Positions 34,676 to 43,230 of a stretch of DNA of 64,000 nt are shown here, piece by piece; the first letter of the stretch is position 1, and each line of letters opens with the position of its first letter. The translations under genes and the position numbers were made by a program. The DNA is from Bacteroidota bacterium (GTDB lineage Bacteria > Bacteroidota > Bacteroidia > Cytophagales > Cytophagaceae): NCBI GenBank assembly GCA_023428135.1, contig JAEYZG010000062.1, forward strand, positions 124,001 through 188,000, given 5' to 3'. The notes beneath the pieces are model-generated. The model did not search any database, was not told the DNA's origin, and saw nothing but the letters and a program-made list of their open reading frames with translations.

Positions 34676-35208
34676 TGTCTGAAGATAAATTCTGTTACGA
34701 TTATCCCAGAGCTTCTGTCACTACAGATTCGGTAATTTTCAATCTGACTTCTGGAGCATTGAATCTTCTATTAATTGAGAGGAAACATGATCCGTTTAAA
34801 AACTGCTGGGCACTTCCCGGGGGATTCCTTGAAATGAATGAAAACGGCCTGGAGTGTGCAAAAAGAGAATTACTTGAAGAAACTGGGCTGATAGTAAGTA
34901 CCATGGAGCAGACAGGCACCTATACAGATGTAAACAGAGACCCAAGGGGCAGAACCATCTCCATTGCTTATACAACATTAATTACAAGCAAAGAAAATCT
35001 GAATGCCGGAGACGATGCGAAAAACGTTGAATGGTTTTCACTTTTTGACTTACCATTGCTCGCTTTCGATCATTTAAAAGTAATTCAGGACGCTGTATTC
35101 TTTTTTCAGGTAAGATTAAAATCTGGCCAATTGCCCGTTTTTTTAAAAAGTCTCAATAATCGGCAACTGGAAGAACTTCAGAATATTGCAGCTGAATATC
35201 TGCAATAA
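34675..35208 (+). CDS. Nudix hydrolase
   Basis: The 177-residue product has the complete Nudix box GGFLEMNENGLECAKRELLEETGL (GX5EX7REUXEEXGU), which binds Mg2+ and cuts nucleoside-diphosphate-linked compounds. The ATG at 34675 overlaps the thioredoxin stop as TAATG and is preferred over an in-frame ATG at 34651 inside the upstream gene. The FNLTSGALNLLLIERKHDPFKNCWALPGG N-terminus resembles ADP-ribose or GDP-mannose pyrophosphatase-like members and NrtR relatives, but no DNA-binding domain is present. The substrate is unknown. Confidence 0.9.
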   Translation: MSEDKFCYDYPRASVTTDSVIFNLTSGALNLLLIERKHDPFKNCWALPGGFLEMNENGLECAKRELLEETGLIVSTMEQTGTYTDVNRDPRGRTISIAYTTLITSKENLNAGDDAKNVEWFSLFDLPLLAFDHLKVIQDAVFFFQVRLKSGQLPVFLKSLNNRQLEELQNIAAEYLQ

Positions 35209-35249
35209 AGTCCCAAAACTTACGTTAGCCAAAACCCGTACAATAAGGA

Positions 35250-35257
35250 TATTTTTG
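35250..35257 (+). promoter_or_regulatory. -7 promoter box before the histidine kinase
   Basis: TATTTTTG (35250-35257) fits TAnnTTTG, but the best -33 triplet is TTA rather than TTG. The ATG at 35278 lies 20 bp downstream, so the 5' leader would be very short. Confidence 0.4.
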
Positions 35258-35277
35258 TAGTTGAGGGGGAAATTCAT

Positions 35278-36624
35278 ATGAAGGATTCTGTAAAACTTAA
35301 AATCCTCTTTCCTATACTGGGTCTATTGTTAGTAGTTCTTGCAGCCGCCTCCATTTACTCTATCATATATTCTCAAAAAATCAAGGAAGAATTCAGGGCT
35401 GTTGGGGCATCCTATAATGTCATCAATCACCTGGATAACCTTGTGCTGTTGCTTTCAGAAACAGAGGGCAATCTGAGAGGATATATTCTTTCTTCAAATA
35501 TTCATTTTCTTTATGAATATAAAGACAATGCAAGAAAAACTAAAGCAGAGATAGCCATTTTAAAATCTCTGGTAAAAACAAACCCACCTGTATATCATAG
35601 AATAAAATTTATTGAGGAACTTTTTGAGCAAAGAATTAAAGAGATTGACAGGCTTGTAGATAAAGATGCAATCAGAAAAGGACACCAGCGCCTTACTTTT
35701 GAAAAGCTTTCCTACTCACGTGACCTGAAAATAAAAATACGGGAAGAAAAAAAATTAATAGAATATCTTGAGAAAAAAACTTTAATCAATAAGCAAATCC
35801 AGGCAACCTCTACCTTAAAGTTTATAAGCATTGCCATTATATTTTCCGGAATATCTGCGCTGATTACATCTCTGATGATTGTTTATATCTTTTACAGAGA
35901 ATATAAGTTTCAGCAAAGACTAAAAAATGAATTGGCAACATTAAACGAAAGTAAAAACAGATTTTTCTCAATTGTCAGTCATGACTTACGCGGACCAATT
36001 AATTCTGCACTTGTATTATCTACATTTTTAAAAGATCAAAATCACGTCAATGAGGATGAATCCGAAACCATCTTCTTTCTTCATAAGAGTCTGGTAAAAA
36101 TTCAGAATCTGCTGGAGATCCTTTTAAAATGGGCCAAACTACAAATGAATGAGCTCGTTTACAGGCCTGAAACTTTTTCCATGAAAGATGTGGTATGTGC
36201 AACAGCCGAATATCTTTCTCCTTTGTTTTCAATGAAAAAGATTTCCATAGATATTAAAATACAACCCAAAATTAAGGTTTATGCGGATAAAAATATGGTC
36301 GAAACCATCCTGAGAAACCTCATCTCTAATGCAATCAAATATTCATCCGAAAATGATACTGTAACAATAGATGCCTTTAAAGAAAATGGATTTGTAACTC
36401 TTTTTGTAAAAGATTGTGGAATTGGCATTGCCAATGATTTACTACCAAAATTATTCAGCATAGATCATAAATATAGCTCCAAAGGGACCGCAGGAGAAGA
36501 AGGTACCGGCCTTGGACTAAAATTATGTAAAGAGTTTGTTGAGAAAAACGGAGGTAAAATCTGGGTAGAAAACAATGAACCTAAAGGTACCACCTTCCTA
36601 TTTACTTTGCCCGCATCCTATTAA
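35278..36624 (+). CDS. CHASE3 sensor histidine kinase
   Basis: The 448-residue membrane kinase has two transmembrane helices (about 8-30 and 182-206) around a helical CHASE3 sensor domain (about 35-175) with the typical ETEGNLRGYILSS element. It continues with a HisKA domain whose phospho-accepting His235 is in SHDLRGP, and an ATPase domain with NLISNAIKYS, DCGIGI and GTGLGL. The ligand is unknown. No receiver gene is adjacent. Orphan response regulators occur at 26.4, 59.1 and 61.4 kb, but no pairing can be claimed. Confidence 0.93.
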   Translation: MKDSVKLKILFPILGLLLVVLAAASIYSIIYSQKIKEEFRAVGASYNVINHLDNLVLLLSETEGNLRGYILSSNIHFLYEYKDNARKTKAEIAILKSLVKTNPPVYHRIKFIEELFEQRIKEIDRLVDKDAIRKGHQRLTFEKLSYSRDLKIKIREEKKLIEYLEKKTLINKQIQATSTLKFISIAIIFSGISALITSLMIVYIFYREYKFQQRLKNELATLNESKNRFFSIVSHDLRGPINSALVLSTFLKDQNHVNEDESETIFFLHKSLVKIQNLLEILLKWAKLQMNELVYRPETFSMKDVVCATAEYLSPLFSMKKISIDIKIQPKIKVYADKNMVETILRNLISNAIKYSSENDTVTIDAFKENGFVTLFVKDCGIGIANDLLPKLFSIDHKYSSKGTAGEEGTGLGLKLCKEFVEKNGGKIWVENNEPKGTTFLFTLPASY

Positions 36625-36718
36625 TTTTTTTTATTTAAAGATCTTTACCTTATTCATTCTAAAAATCGAAGTACTTTGTTTCCCTTTCTTTTTTAACTTA
36701 GGCTTCAATTAAATTTTT

Positions 36719-37075
36719 ATGATTGACATTAAGAGGAATTTAAAAAGTTATAAATATGCAGTAAAAGGCCTGAAGCATCTGCTGATGTTTGAAAACAATG
36801 CTCGCATTCATTTGGCTGCCTCTGTTTTTGTCCTGGCTTTATCGGCCTATTTCAGGATCGAAAAAGCTGAATGGCTATGGATTATATTGGCAATAACCCT
36901 GGTATGGACAATGGAACTTTTGAATACAGCAATTGAAAAAATAGTTGATTTTATCTCCCCTGAATTTCATCCTGCAGCTGGCAAAATAAAGGACTTAGGT
37001 GCCGCAGCTGTATTAATAGCAGCCATCTTCGCACTTATTGTCGGACTGATAATTTTCTCAAAATATATATTATAA
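36719..37075 (+). CDS. dgkA: diacylglycerol kinase (DgkA-type)
   Basis: This integral-membrane enzyme of 118 residues phosphorylates diacylglycerol or undecaprenol in the inner membrane. It has an amphipathic N-terminus, three transmembrane helices and the catalytic TMELLNTAIEKIVDFIS motif with Glu residues near 67-74. The length is normal for the family. In Gram-positive-like relatives the substrate is undecaprenol, and which lipid is used here is open. The gene stands alone between a histidine kinase and a terminator. Confidence 0.93.
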   Translation: MIDIKRNLKSYKYAVKGLKHLLMFENNARIHLAASVFVLALSAYFRIEKAEWLWIILAITLVWTMELLNTAIEKIVDFISPEFHPAAGKIKDLGAAAVLIAAIFALIVGLIIFSKYIL

Positions 37076-37089
37076 TTTTCCCTTAAAGC

Positions 37090-37119
37090 AAAAAAGACCT
37101 CCGCTCAGGGAAGTCTTTT
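37090..37119 (+). terminator. terminator after dgkA
   Basis: AAAAGAC pairs with GTCTTTT, with an inner TCC/GGGA pair set and one mismatch, followed by T and A residues. It lies 15 bp after the dgkA stop and could also serve the convergent gene. Confidence 0.7.
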
Positions 37120-37141
37120 AATATCTGTTTATATTTTGATC

Positions 37142-37588
37142 TTATCTGTTCAGCAATTTATAAGTTGCTGCCGCCGTCAATCCCCCAGCGAAGTAAATTC
37201 CCATTGAAAGTAATCTTTGTTTAAATGTAGAACCTACAAACTCTTTACCAAAGCCTAACAGGCCAGGTAAACTTAATGTTCCTGCTCCGGCACCCAAACC
37301 AAGAAGAGAACCACTCACTAAAGGCGTTTTACCGGAAGCTGTCATGCTATAATATATACTATTAAACAACAAATCACTTCCCAAACTTAAACCAAAGAGC
37401 TTTTTCTTTCCGGGACTTGCCAATCCAACTGCCTTGAGACCCTTTTTTATCGCTTTCATTCCGAATAAATCCACCTTTGGAGCCTTTGTGGTATACTTTT
37501 GCAATCCCTGATTTGCGGCAGTAAGTGCCAATGCACCTGCCAGACCACTTATTAATGCTTTTGATCTGCTCATATCTCTTCCCTTCAA
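37142..37588 (-). CDS. glycine-rich protein of unknown function
   Basis: The 148-residue product is rich in Gly, Leu, Ala and Ser with three or so weakly hydrophobic stretches (SKALISGLAGALALTAAN, TPLVSGSLLGLGAGAGTLSL, SMGIYFAGGLTAAATYKLL). It looks like a small membrane-associated protein. The ATG at codon 6 (MSRSKALIS) is an equally good start. It lies 40 bp downstream of the ilvN gene on the same strand but need not be part of that operon. I do not recognise a family. Confidence 0.55.
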   Translation of the reverse strand: MKGRDMSRSKALISGLAGALALTAANQGLQKYTTKAPKVDLFGMKAIKKGLKAVGLASPGKKKLFGLSLGSDLLFNSIYYSMTASGKTPLVSGSLLGLGAGAGTLSLPGLLGFGKEFVGSTFKQRLLSMGIYFAGGLTAAATYKLLNR

Positions 37589-37628
37589 TACTTATTTAAA
37601 AACAGACCAGAGAATTAAAATGTTCGAT

Positions 37629-37925
37629 TTAAACAGCCTTAAGAAGAGCAGGCTTGCCTTCCAGCTGAAGTTTATTATCGATAGCCAGCTCACTTGATAT
37701 ATATTTAGCCTTCACAACATCAATCAGTTTTTCCAATTGCTTTTCAATCTGATCTACTTTTGAAGCATCCCCTGTAGCCCTGATGATCATTTTATTCAAA
37801 CCACTGGGATCTCCTCCTGAAATCTCCATAAAATCTATATCAAATCCTCTTCTTTCAAAAATTAAAGCTGTCCTGATCATGATTCCGGGCTTTTGGTTTA
37901 TTGACAGGGAAAATATATGCTGCAT
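37629..37925 (-). CDS. ilvN: acetolactate synthase small (regulatory) subunit
   Basis: The 98-residue product is a single ACT domain (FSLSINQKPGIMIRTALIFERRGFDIDFMEI, about 5-35) followed by a short tail. That matches the compact regulatory subunit of acetohydroxyacid synthase, which gives valine feedback inhibition. It is shorter than the two-domain IlvH proteins and resembles the small-type subunit. The large subunit gene lies 78 bp upstream on the same strand, so they form an operon. IlvM/IlvN naming is conventional here. Confidence 0.85.
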   Translation of the reverse strand: MQHIFSLSINQKPGIMIRTALIFERRGFDIDFMEISGGDPSGLNKMIIRATGDASKVDQIEKQLEKLIDVVKAKYISSELAIDNKLQLEGKPALLKAV

Positions 37926-38003
37926 AGGTTTAGTTATTAAGTTCTTTTATCTGATTTGTTTTATTATTTATATTAAATAAAGAATGAGGAATAATCTCTG
38001 ATT

Positions 38004-39719
38004 CTAGGTACTTCCTTCCGGCATTTCCATTTTCACAGTAGGAGCCTCCATTATCATATGTTCAACAGACATACCTGCTGGTACCATTGGATAAACATTA
38101 TCATCTTTTACCACTTCTGCATGTATCAGACATGGTCCTTCATTATAATCAAATGCTTCTTTTAAAACTGCTGTAACTTCTGAAGGCTTGCTTATGTGAA
38201 ATCCTTTTACACCATAAGCTTCAGCGAGCTTTACAAAATCAGGATTTACAACCATATCTACGCCGCTATATCGTGAATCAAGGAAAAACTCCTGCCATTG
38301 ACGCACCATTCCCAGGTATTTGTTATCAACAACCAGAATCTTTACCGGTAATTTATGAATAGCTGCGGTAGAAAGCTCTGCAAGAGTCATCTGAAAACCT
38401 CCATCACCAACTATTGCAAGAACTTTATGATCAGGTTTACCCAGCTGAGCACCTATCGCTGCAGGAAAGCCAAATCCCATTGTCCCTGCTCCCCCTGACG
38501 AAAGCCATTGATCAGGAGTATCTGTCAAATAATACTGAGCTGCCCACATTTGATGCTGTCCTACATCCGTGGAGACTATAGCTTTACCCTCAGAAATTTT
38601 ATAGGCTTCTTCAATAACATATTGGGCCCTAAGAGGCTCATCTTTGGAATATGTAAAGGGAAATTCTTTTTTATATTGATTTAATTTATCCAGCCATTTT
38701 TCGGTATCTAACTTTTGAACCATTGGTATAAGCATTTTTAGCACTTCCTTGGCATCGCCAATAGCATAAGCATCGGGAGTCACTATTTTGCCTATTTCCG
38801 CCGGATCAATATCAATGTGAATTTTCTTGGCATTGGGACAAAACTTTTTGGGATTTCCGTTAATTCTGTCATCCCATCTGCTGCCGATGGACATAATAAG
38901 GTCACACTCTAACATGGCTTTGTTGGAATATACTGTTCCATACATTCCTACCATTCCAAGGGAAAGCTCATGTGTTTCCGGAAAAGATCCCTTACCCAAT
39001 AAAGTAGTGGTTACCGGTGCTTTAAGTTTTTCTGCCAGTTGTTTTACCTCTTCATCAGCTTTAGCAATCAATGCACCATGCCCTACTAGTAACAACGGTT
39101 TTTTAGATTTCAGGAACAGATCAGCTATACTTTGTACAGAACTCTGGTCAGGTTTTGAAGGCACTTTATAACCTGGTAATTCAAAATTATCCTTAATCTG
39201 CCCTTCAAAAACGGCAGAAGTAATATCCTTCGGAAGATCTATCAAGACTGGGCCTGGTCTTCCTGAATTAGTTATATAAAACGCTTCTTTTACTATCCGG
39301 GGAATATCAGAGGTCCTTTTTACCAGGTAATTATGTTTTACTGCAGGCATTGTTAAACCAAACACATCTGCTTCCTGAAAAGCGTCCATTCCCAGCAAAC
39401 TTGTTATAGTCTGCCCTGTAAGGACTATCATTGGAACAGAATCCATCTGGGCTGTCAAAATACCAGTAATAGTATTGGTAGCACCAGGTCCACTTGTCAC
39501 AAGCACTACTCCAGGTTTACCGGTTGCTCTTGCATAACCGTCTGCCATATGGGTTGCTCCTTGTTCATGCCTGGTTAATATAAGTTTTATTTTAGAATCA
39601 TATAAAGCATCAAAGATCGGAATAGCAGCCCCGCCAGAATACCCAAACACATACTCCACCCCTTCTCTTTCAAGGCAATCTACCAGCATTTGAGCACCAT
39701 TCTTTTTTACTTTTTCCAT
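38004..39719 (-). CDS. ilvB: acetolactate synthase large subunit
   Basis: The thiamin-diphosphate enzyme joins pyruvate with pyruvate or 2-oxobutyrate, the first common step to valine, leucine and isoleucine. The 571-residue product has LTRHEQGATHMADGYARATGKPGV with the catalytic Glu in its N-terminal domain, a central FAD-binding domain and the GDGGFQMTLAEL / NKYLGMVRQWQE thiamin-pyrophosphate-binding motif. The start ATG at 39719 is good. A minus-strand -7 box lies upstream (plus CAAATATA, 39761-39768). No leader peptide or attenuator was found ahead of it. Confidence 0.95.
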   Translation of the reverse strand: MEKVKKNGAQMLVDCLEREGVEYVFGYSGGAAIPIFDALYDSKIKLILTRHEQGATHMADGYARATGKPGVVLVTSGPGATNTITGILTAQMDSVPMIVLTGQTITSLLGMDAFQEADVFGLTMPAVKHNYLVKRTSDIPRIVKEAFYITNSGRPGPVLIDLPKDITSAVFEGQIKDNFELPGYKVPSKPDQSSVQSIADLFLKSKKPLLLVGHGALIAKADEEVKQLAEKLKAPVTTTLLGKGSFPETHELSLGMVGMYGTVYSNKAMLECDLIMSIGSRWDDRINGNPKKFCPNAKKIHIDIDPAEIGKIVTPDAYAIGDAKEVLKMLIPMVQKLDTEKWLDKLNQYKKEFPFTYSKDEPLRAQYVIEEAYKISEGKAIVSTDVGQHQMWAAQYYLTDTPDQWLSSGGAGTMGFGFPAAIGAQLGKPDHKVLAIVGDGGFQMTLAELSTAAIHKLPVKILVVDNKYLGMVRQWQEFFLDSRYSGVDMVVNPDFVKLAEAYGVKGFHISKPSEVTAVLKEAFDYNEGPCLIHAEVVKDDNVYPMVPAGMSVEHMIMEAPTVKMEMPEGST

Positions 39720-39992
39720 GTGGTGAATTTTTTATCAGATAAACAATCGAATAACAGCCACAAATATATTGTCTGTTTCTTAGCACATTTTTTTTATTTC
39801 AATTTTAATACGTTTTCCAAAATAATTAAAATAAACACAATTAACTTAAAATCAAACCAATATAAAATATATTTCTACTAATCTAAACTTTCAACGTATT
39901 ATATAGAGTTTTCACAATAACTCTTCTACAAATCCAATTTTATCAGTTAGATTTGTACTATAATTCAGGTAATTAATTAAAAAATAACTACG

Positions 39993-41561
39993 GTGGCCAG
40001 AATAAAATCAAGAAGTCTTTACGAACTTGTAAAATCCATGAGCAAAAATGAAAAAAGGTATTTTAAGCTCTTATATGGAGGTTCCGGGAATGGAGAAGAC
40101 AAAAAAATGCTGATTCTGTTCGACTACATGAATAAGCAGAAAGAATTCGACGAAGATTCTATTGCTGACAGGCTCCCAAGTCTCAAAACCGAGCAGCTTT
40201 CAAACATGAAAGCATACCTTTATGACAAGTTGCTTCAGGCTATCCGATTATTTAATGCTCCTAAAATTCTGGATCTCCAGATAAGGGAGCAGATTGATTA
40301 TGCTCAGCTGCTATTTTCAAGAAGGCTTTACACACAAGGGATGAATTCATTGAAAAAAGCAAGAAAAATGGCATTGGTACACGACAACCTTGAATTGCAA
40401 CTGGAGATCATCAAACTTGAGAAAAGTGTGCTAATGCAGACTATTGATCATGACACCGTAGATAAAGTTGACAGAATCATTGAAGAAGCGAGAACAATAA
40501 ATAAAAGGATTAATAATATTAATACCTTTTCTAACCTGTCCATAAAGCTTAATTCATTCTATACTAAAATCGGCTATATCAGAGACGAGGCTGACTTTCT
40601 AAGAGTCAAAGAATTCTTCAATTCCAACATTCCTGACTTTACTGAAGAAGAATTATCAATTTCTGAAAAACTGAATCTTTATAAACTTTATGTAGGGTAT
40701 TATTTATTTATACAGGATTTCAGAAATGGTTATGAGTATGCCTTAAAACTTGTTAAACTTTTTGATACTCATGACGAGCTTAAAGAAACAAGCACAGAGC
40801 AATACATTAAAAGCCTTAACAACCTGCTCATCGCACAGTACAAGCTGGACATGTACAACGAATTTGTTGAAACAAACAAAATCCTGCATTCAATTGCAGC
40901 AGACCATAACCATTCACAAAACGAAAGCATAAGAATCAGGCTGCTTAAATATTATTATATCCACGAAATAAACAAATACTTTATCACAGGAGATTTTACC
41001 AAAGGGGTCGATGTATTAATGAAAAGCCCTGACACTAAAATATACGAGCTTCTGGAAGTTGTAGACAAGCATTCGGAATTGATCATCAACTACAAGTTAT
41101 CCTGTCTGTATTTTGGAGCAAGTGATTTTCACGGTGCATTGAAATGGCTGAACAGAATTATCAATATTCCTGATGGTGATATAAGGGAAGACCTACATTG
41201 TTTTGCAAGAATACTTAATCTTATTTGCCATTATGAACTGGGCAATTATGATGTAATCAAATATTATATTATTTCCACCTATCGATTCCTACTCAAGAAA
41301 GAGGATCTGCATCTTTTCCAGAAATTCATACTAAAATTCCTGAAAGATCTGAATCAGAACACCAGAGATAAAGAACTGTACGAGCGATTTGTACGCCTCA
41401 AATCGCAGTTAATTCCATTAGTTAACAGCACCTACGAAAAGCGTGCATTCATATATTTTGACATTATCTCCTGGCTGGAGAGTAAAATAGAAAAGAGACT
41501 TATCCAGGATGTGATTCAGGAAAAAGTCTCTTTAAAATACAAGTCAGACAAAGCATCATAA
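39993..41561 (+). CDS. large helical-repeat protein of unknown function
   Basis: The 522-residue cytoplasmic product is almost entirely helical with TPR-like repeats (for example ISEKLNLYKLYVGYYLFIQDFRNGYEYALKLVKLFD, and later KYYYIHEINKYFITGDFTKGVDVLMKSP). It starts MARIKSRSLYELVKSMSKNEKRYFKLLY, a pattern seen in uncharacterised proteins across Bacteroidota. The start is GTG at 39993. A TAGATTTG -7 box lies at 39948-39955 without a good TTG. I infer a scaffold role and claim no function. Confidence 0.75.
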   Translation: MARIKSRSLYELVKSMSKNEKRYFKLLYGGSGNGEDKKMLILFDYMNKQKEFDEDSIADRLPSLKTEQLSNMKAYLYDKLLQAIRLFNAPKILDLQIREQIDYAQLLFSRRLYTQGMNSLKKARKMALVHDNLELQLEIIKLEKSVLMQTIDHDTVDKVDRIIEEARTINKRINNINTFSNLSIKLNSFYTKIGYIRDEADFLRVKEFFNSNIPDFTEEELSISEKLNLYKLYVGYYLFIQDFRNGYEYALKLVKLFDTHDELKETSTEQYIKSLNNLLIAQYKLDMYNEFVETNKILHSIAADHNHSQNESIRIRLLKYYYIHEINKYFITGDFTKGVDVLMKSPDTKIYELLEVVDKHSELIINYKLSCLYFGASDFHGALKWLNRIINIPDGDIREDLHCFARILNLICHYELGNYDVIKYYIISTYRFLLKKEDLHLFQKFILKFLKDLNQNTRDKELYERFVRLKSQLIPLVNSTYEKRAFIYFDIISWLESKIEKRLIQDVIQEKVSLKYKSDKAS

Positions 41562-41563
41562 AA

Positions 41564-41589
41564 GAAGAAAGGATCAACATCCTTTCTTC
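41564..41589. terminator. perfect 11-bp hairpin between convergent genes
   Basis: GAAGAAAGGAT (41564-41574) and ATCCTTTCTTC (41579-41589) pair perfectly around CAAC. It overlaps the last codons of the aminotransferase. The T run is broken (TTTCTTC), so it is a weak or protein-assisted terminator for both strands. Confidence 0.55.
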
Positions 41590-42779
41590 CTGCATTTATC
41601 AATAGCCATTCCTATTTTAACAATGCCAAGGAGTATTTCTTCTTCAGAAGCATTAGAAAAATTAAGCCTCATAGCATTTTCCTTTTTAATGCTGGTGCAG
41701 AATTCAGCTCCCGGAACAAACAGCACTCCTGCTCTAATTGACTCTTCAAGTATATCTTTAACAGGATATTCATCGGGTAATTTAACCCACATAAACATCC
41801 CTCCTTCAGGCTGAAATACCTCAGCTGTATTGGGGAAAAACTCCAGTATAAGAGATCTCATGAGATCACATCGTTTACCATATTCTTTATGAAGAAGGGT
41901 TAAATGATCTTCTATACCATATTCACGGAGAAATTCCGAAACTATCATTTGCGATAGCATATTGGTATGCAAATCACTTGCCTGCTTGGCAAGCACAAGC
42001 TTATTAATAATTTCCTTATTCGCAATGATCCAACCTAGTCTCAGACCGGGAGAAATCATTTTTGAAAATGAACCAAGATGAATGGTCCTTTTTTTATTTA
42101 ATGTCAATAAGCCCGGAAGCACTTTACCTTTGAATCTTATATCACCATATGGATCATCTTCCACAAAAAGAAGCTTCTTATCATCAAGGAGCCTGGCAAG
42201 CTTCATCCTCGTCTCTGCCGAATATGTAATTCCTGTAGGGTTCTGGAAATTAGGAACTCCATAAATAAACTTACCTTTAACAGCAGGACTTTTTTCTTTA
42301 AGCTCTTCAACATCTATTCCCTGAAAGGTTAAGGAAACTGGTATAAACTCAGGCTGATAAGCAGAGAATGACTGAATAGCTCCAAGGTAACCAGGATTTT
42401 CCATAAAGATCTGATCACCTTTATTGATAAATATTTTAGCTATGAGATCCAAGCCCTGCTGAGAGCCGCTTGTAATCAATATCTCATCGGGTGAAACATC
42501 AATACCACGCTTCTTCCTATACCATTTAACAATCCATTCTTTTAATGGCAAATACCCTTCTGTAATATTGTATTGAAGGGCTTTGGCTCCATCCTCTTTA
42601 ATAACTTTATTAGTGATCTCCTGCAAAGCCGTAATCGGAAAGAACGCTGCATTGGGCAACCCGCCTGCAAAAGAGATAAGATCTTTGGAAGAGGCTACTT
42701 TCAGGATCTCTCTGATAAAGGATACAGGAATGGATTTGGTCCGTTCCGAAAATTCATAAAACTCTGTTTCAGTTTTCAT
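41574..42779 (-). CDS. class I PLP-dependent aminotransferase, attenuator-controlled
   Basis: The 401-residue aminotransferase is of the fold type I, AADAT/LysN-like branch. Asp208 in VEDDPYGDI contacts the PLP ring nitrogen, Lys240 in HLGSFSKMISPGLRLGW forms the Schiff base, and SGSQQGLDL (105-113) binds the phosphate. This branch includes broad-specificity enzymes for aromatic, 2-aminoadipate and branched-chain amino acids. The upstream region contains two tandem leader-peptide attenuators rich in Val, Ile and Leu codons, so a branched-chain role is inferred. ilvB/ilvN lie 1.9 kb away. Confidence 0.9.
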   Translation of the reverse strand: MKTETEFYEFSERTKSIPVSFIREILKVASSKDLISFAGGLPNAAFFPITALQEITNKVIKEDGAKALQYNITEGYLPLKEWIVKWYRKKRGIDVSPDEILITSGSQQGLDLIAKIFINKGDQIFMENPGYLGAIQSFSAYQPEFIPVSLTFQGIDVEELKEKSPAVKGKFIYGVPNFQNPTGITYSAETRMKLARLLDDKKLLFVEDDPYGDIRFKGKVLPGLLTLNKKRTIHLGSFSKMISPGLRLGWIIANKEIINKLVLAKQASDLHTNMLSQMIVSEFLREYGIEDHLTLLHKEYGKRCDLMRSLILEFFPNTAEVFQPEGGMFMWVKLPDEYPVKDILEESIRAGVLFVPGAEFCTSIKKENAMRLNFSNASEEEILLGIVKIGMAIDKCRKKGC

Positions 42780-42810
42780 AATATTTAAATATTTGATTTT
42801 CTTTTGTATT

Positions 42811-42842
42811 AAATAAAAAAGCCCCGAATGTGAATCCGGGGC
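42811..42842 (-). terminator. attenuator terminator 2 (proximal to the aminotransferase)
   Basis: On the minus strand GCCCCG pairs with CGGGGC around GATTCACATT, followed by TTTTTTATTT. It lies 32 bp before the aminotransferase start and follows leader peptide 2. Its arms are nearly identical to those of attenuator 1 (43004-43025), which suggests tandem duplication. Confidence 0.8.
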
Positions 42843-42875
42843 TTACATGTATCTTCATATTAATAAATGCATGCT

Positions 42876-42968
42876 TTACCCGGGGGAATTATCCGCAAGG
42901 ACTGCCACTGACGCGACCACGGCCAGAGTTATAATGCATGAAATAGTATTGATATATAGTGAATTCAT
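42876..42968 (-). CDS. leader peptide 2, 30 codons, Ile/Val/Leu-rich
   Basis: ATG at 42968 opens a 30-codon frame ending TAA at 42876-42878. The middle (residues 9-24) reads ISCIITLAVVASVAVL, with four Val, three Ile and two Leu. The stop lies about 34 bp before the terminator hairpin. CCGGG near its stop can pair with CCCGG of the terminator arm, a 5-bp candidate antiterminator. The composition and position fit a leader peptide for branched-chain attenuation. Confidence 0.6.
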   Translation of the reverse strand: MNSLYINTISCIITLAVVASVAVLADNSPG

Positions 42969-42997
42969 TTTTTTAATTAAATAAAAGGTATTAAAAC

Positions 42998-43025
42998 AGA
43001 AAAGCCCCGAACTTAGGTCCGGGGC
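42998..43025 (-). terminator. attenuator terminator 1 (distal)
   Basis: On the minus strand GCCCCG pairs with CGGGGC around GACCTAAGTT and a TTTTCTGTTTT tail follows. Its 5' arm contains CCGGACCT (plus 43015-43022), which pairs perfectly over 8 bp with AGGTCCGG near the end of leader 1 (plus CCGGACCT at 43068-43075). This is the hallmark of an antiterminator choice. Confidence 0.8.
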
Positions 43026-43058
43026 TTCATCCTTATATTTTTATATTTATACAATGGA

Positions 43059-43124
43059 TTACTTTCTCCGGACCTTAGGCCTGGCTGCCACGACTAGTGC
43101 AACGACAGAGAAAGTATTTTTCAT
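43059..43124 (-). CDS. leader peptide 1, 21 codons, Val-rich
   Basis: ATG at 43124 opens a 21-codon frame ending TAA at 43059-43061. Residues 7-14 read VVALVVAA, so four Val and one Leu codon lie in a row, and Val18 follows. The frame ends in basic residues (ARPKVRRK). A ribosome finishing the frame would cover AGGTCCGG and allow the terminator, and one stalled at the Val codons would leave it free to form the antiterminator. This fits valine-responsive attenuation. Confidence 0.7.
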   Translation of the reverse strand: MKNTFSVVALVVAARPKVRRK

Positions 43125-43149
43125 TGATTATTTCTAATAGTATATTTAG

Positions 43150-43157
43150 CAAAAATA
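43150..43157 (-). promoter_or_regulatory. -7 promoter box of the attenuated aminotransferase transcript
   Basis: Plus-strand CAAAAATA is TATTTTTG on the minus strand, the consensus -7 box. It puts the transcript start near 43143, about 19 bp before leader 1. A TTG at the ideal -33 spacing is missing. Confidence 0.45.
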
Positions 43158-43230
43158 GTTTTTTAAATCTTAAGTTTAAAATTCTAAGACAATTATTTTT
43201 TATATAAGCTGATAAACGCGAATCCAAAAC

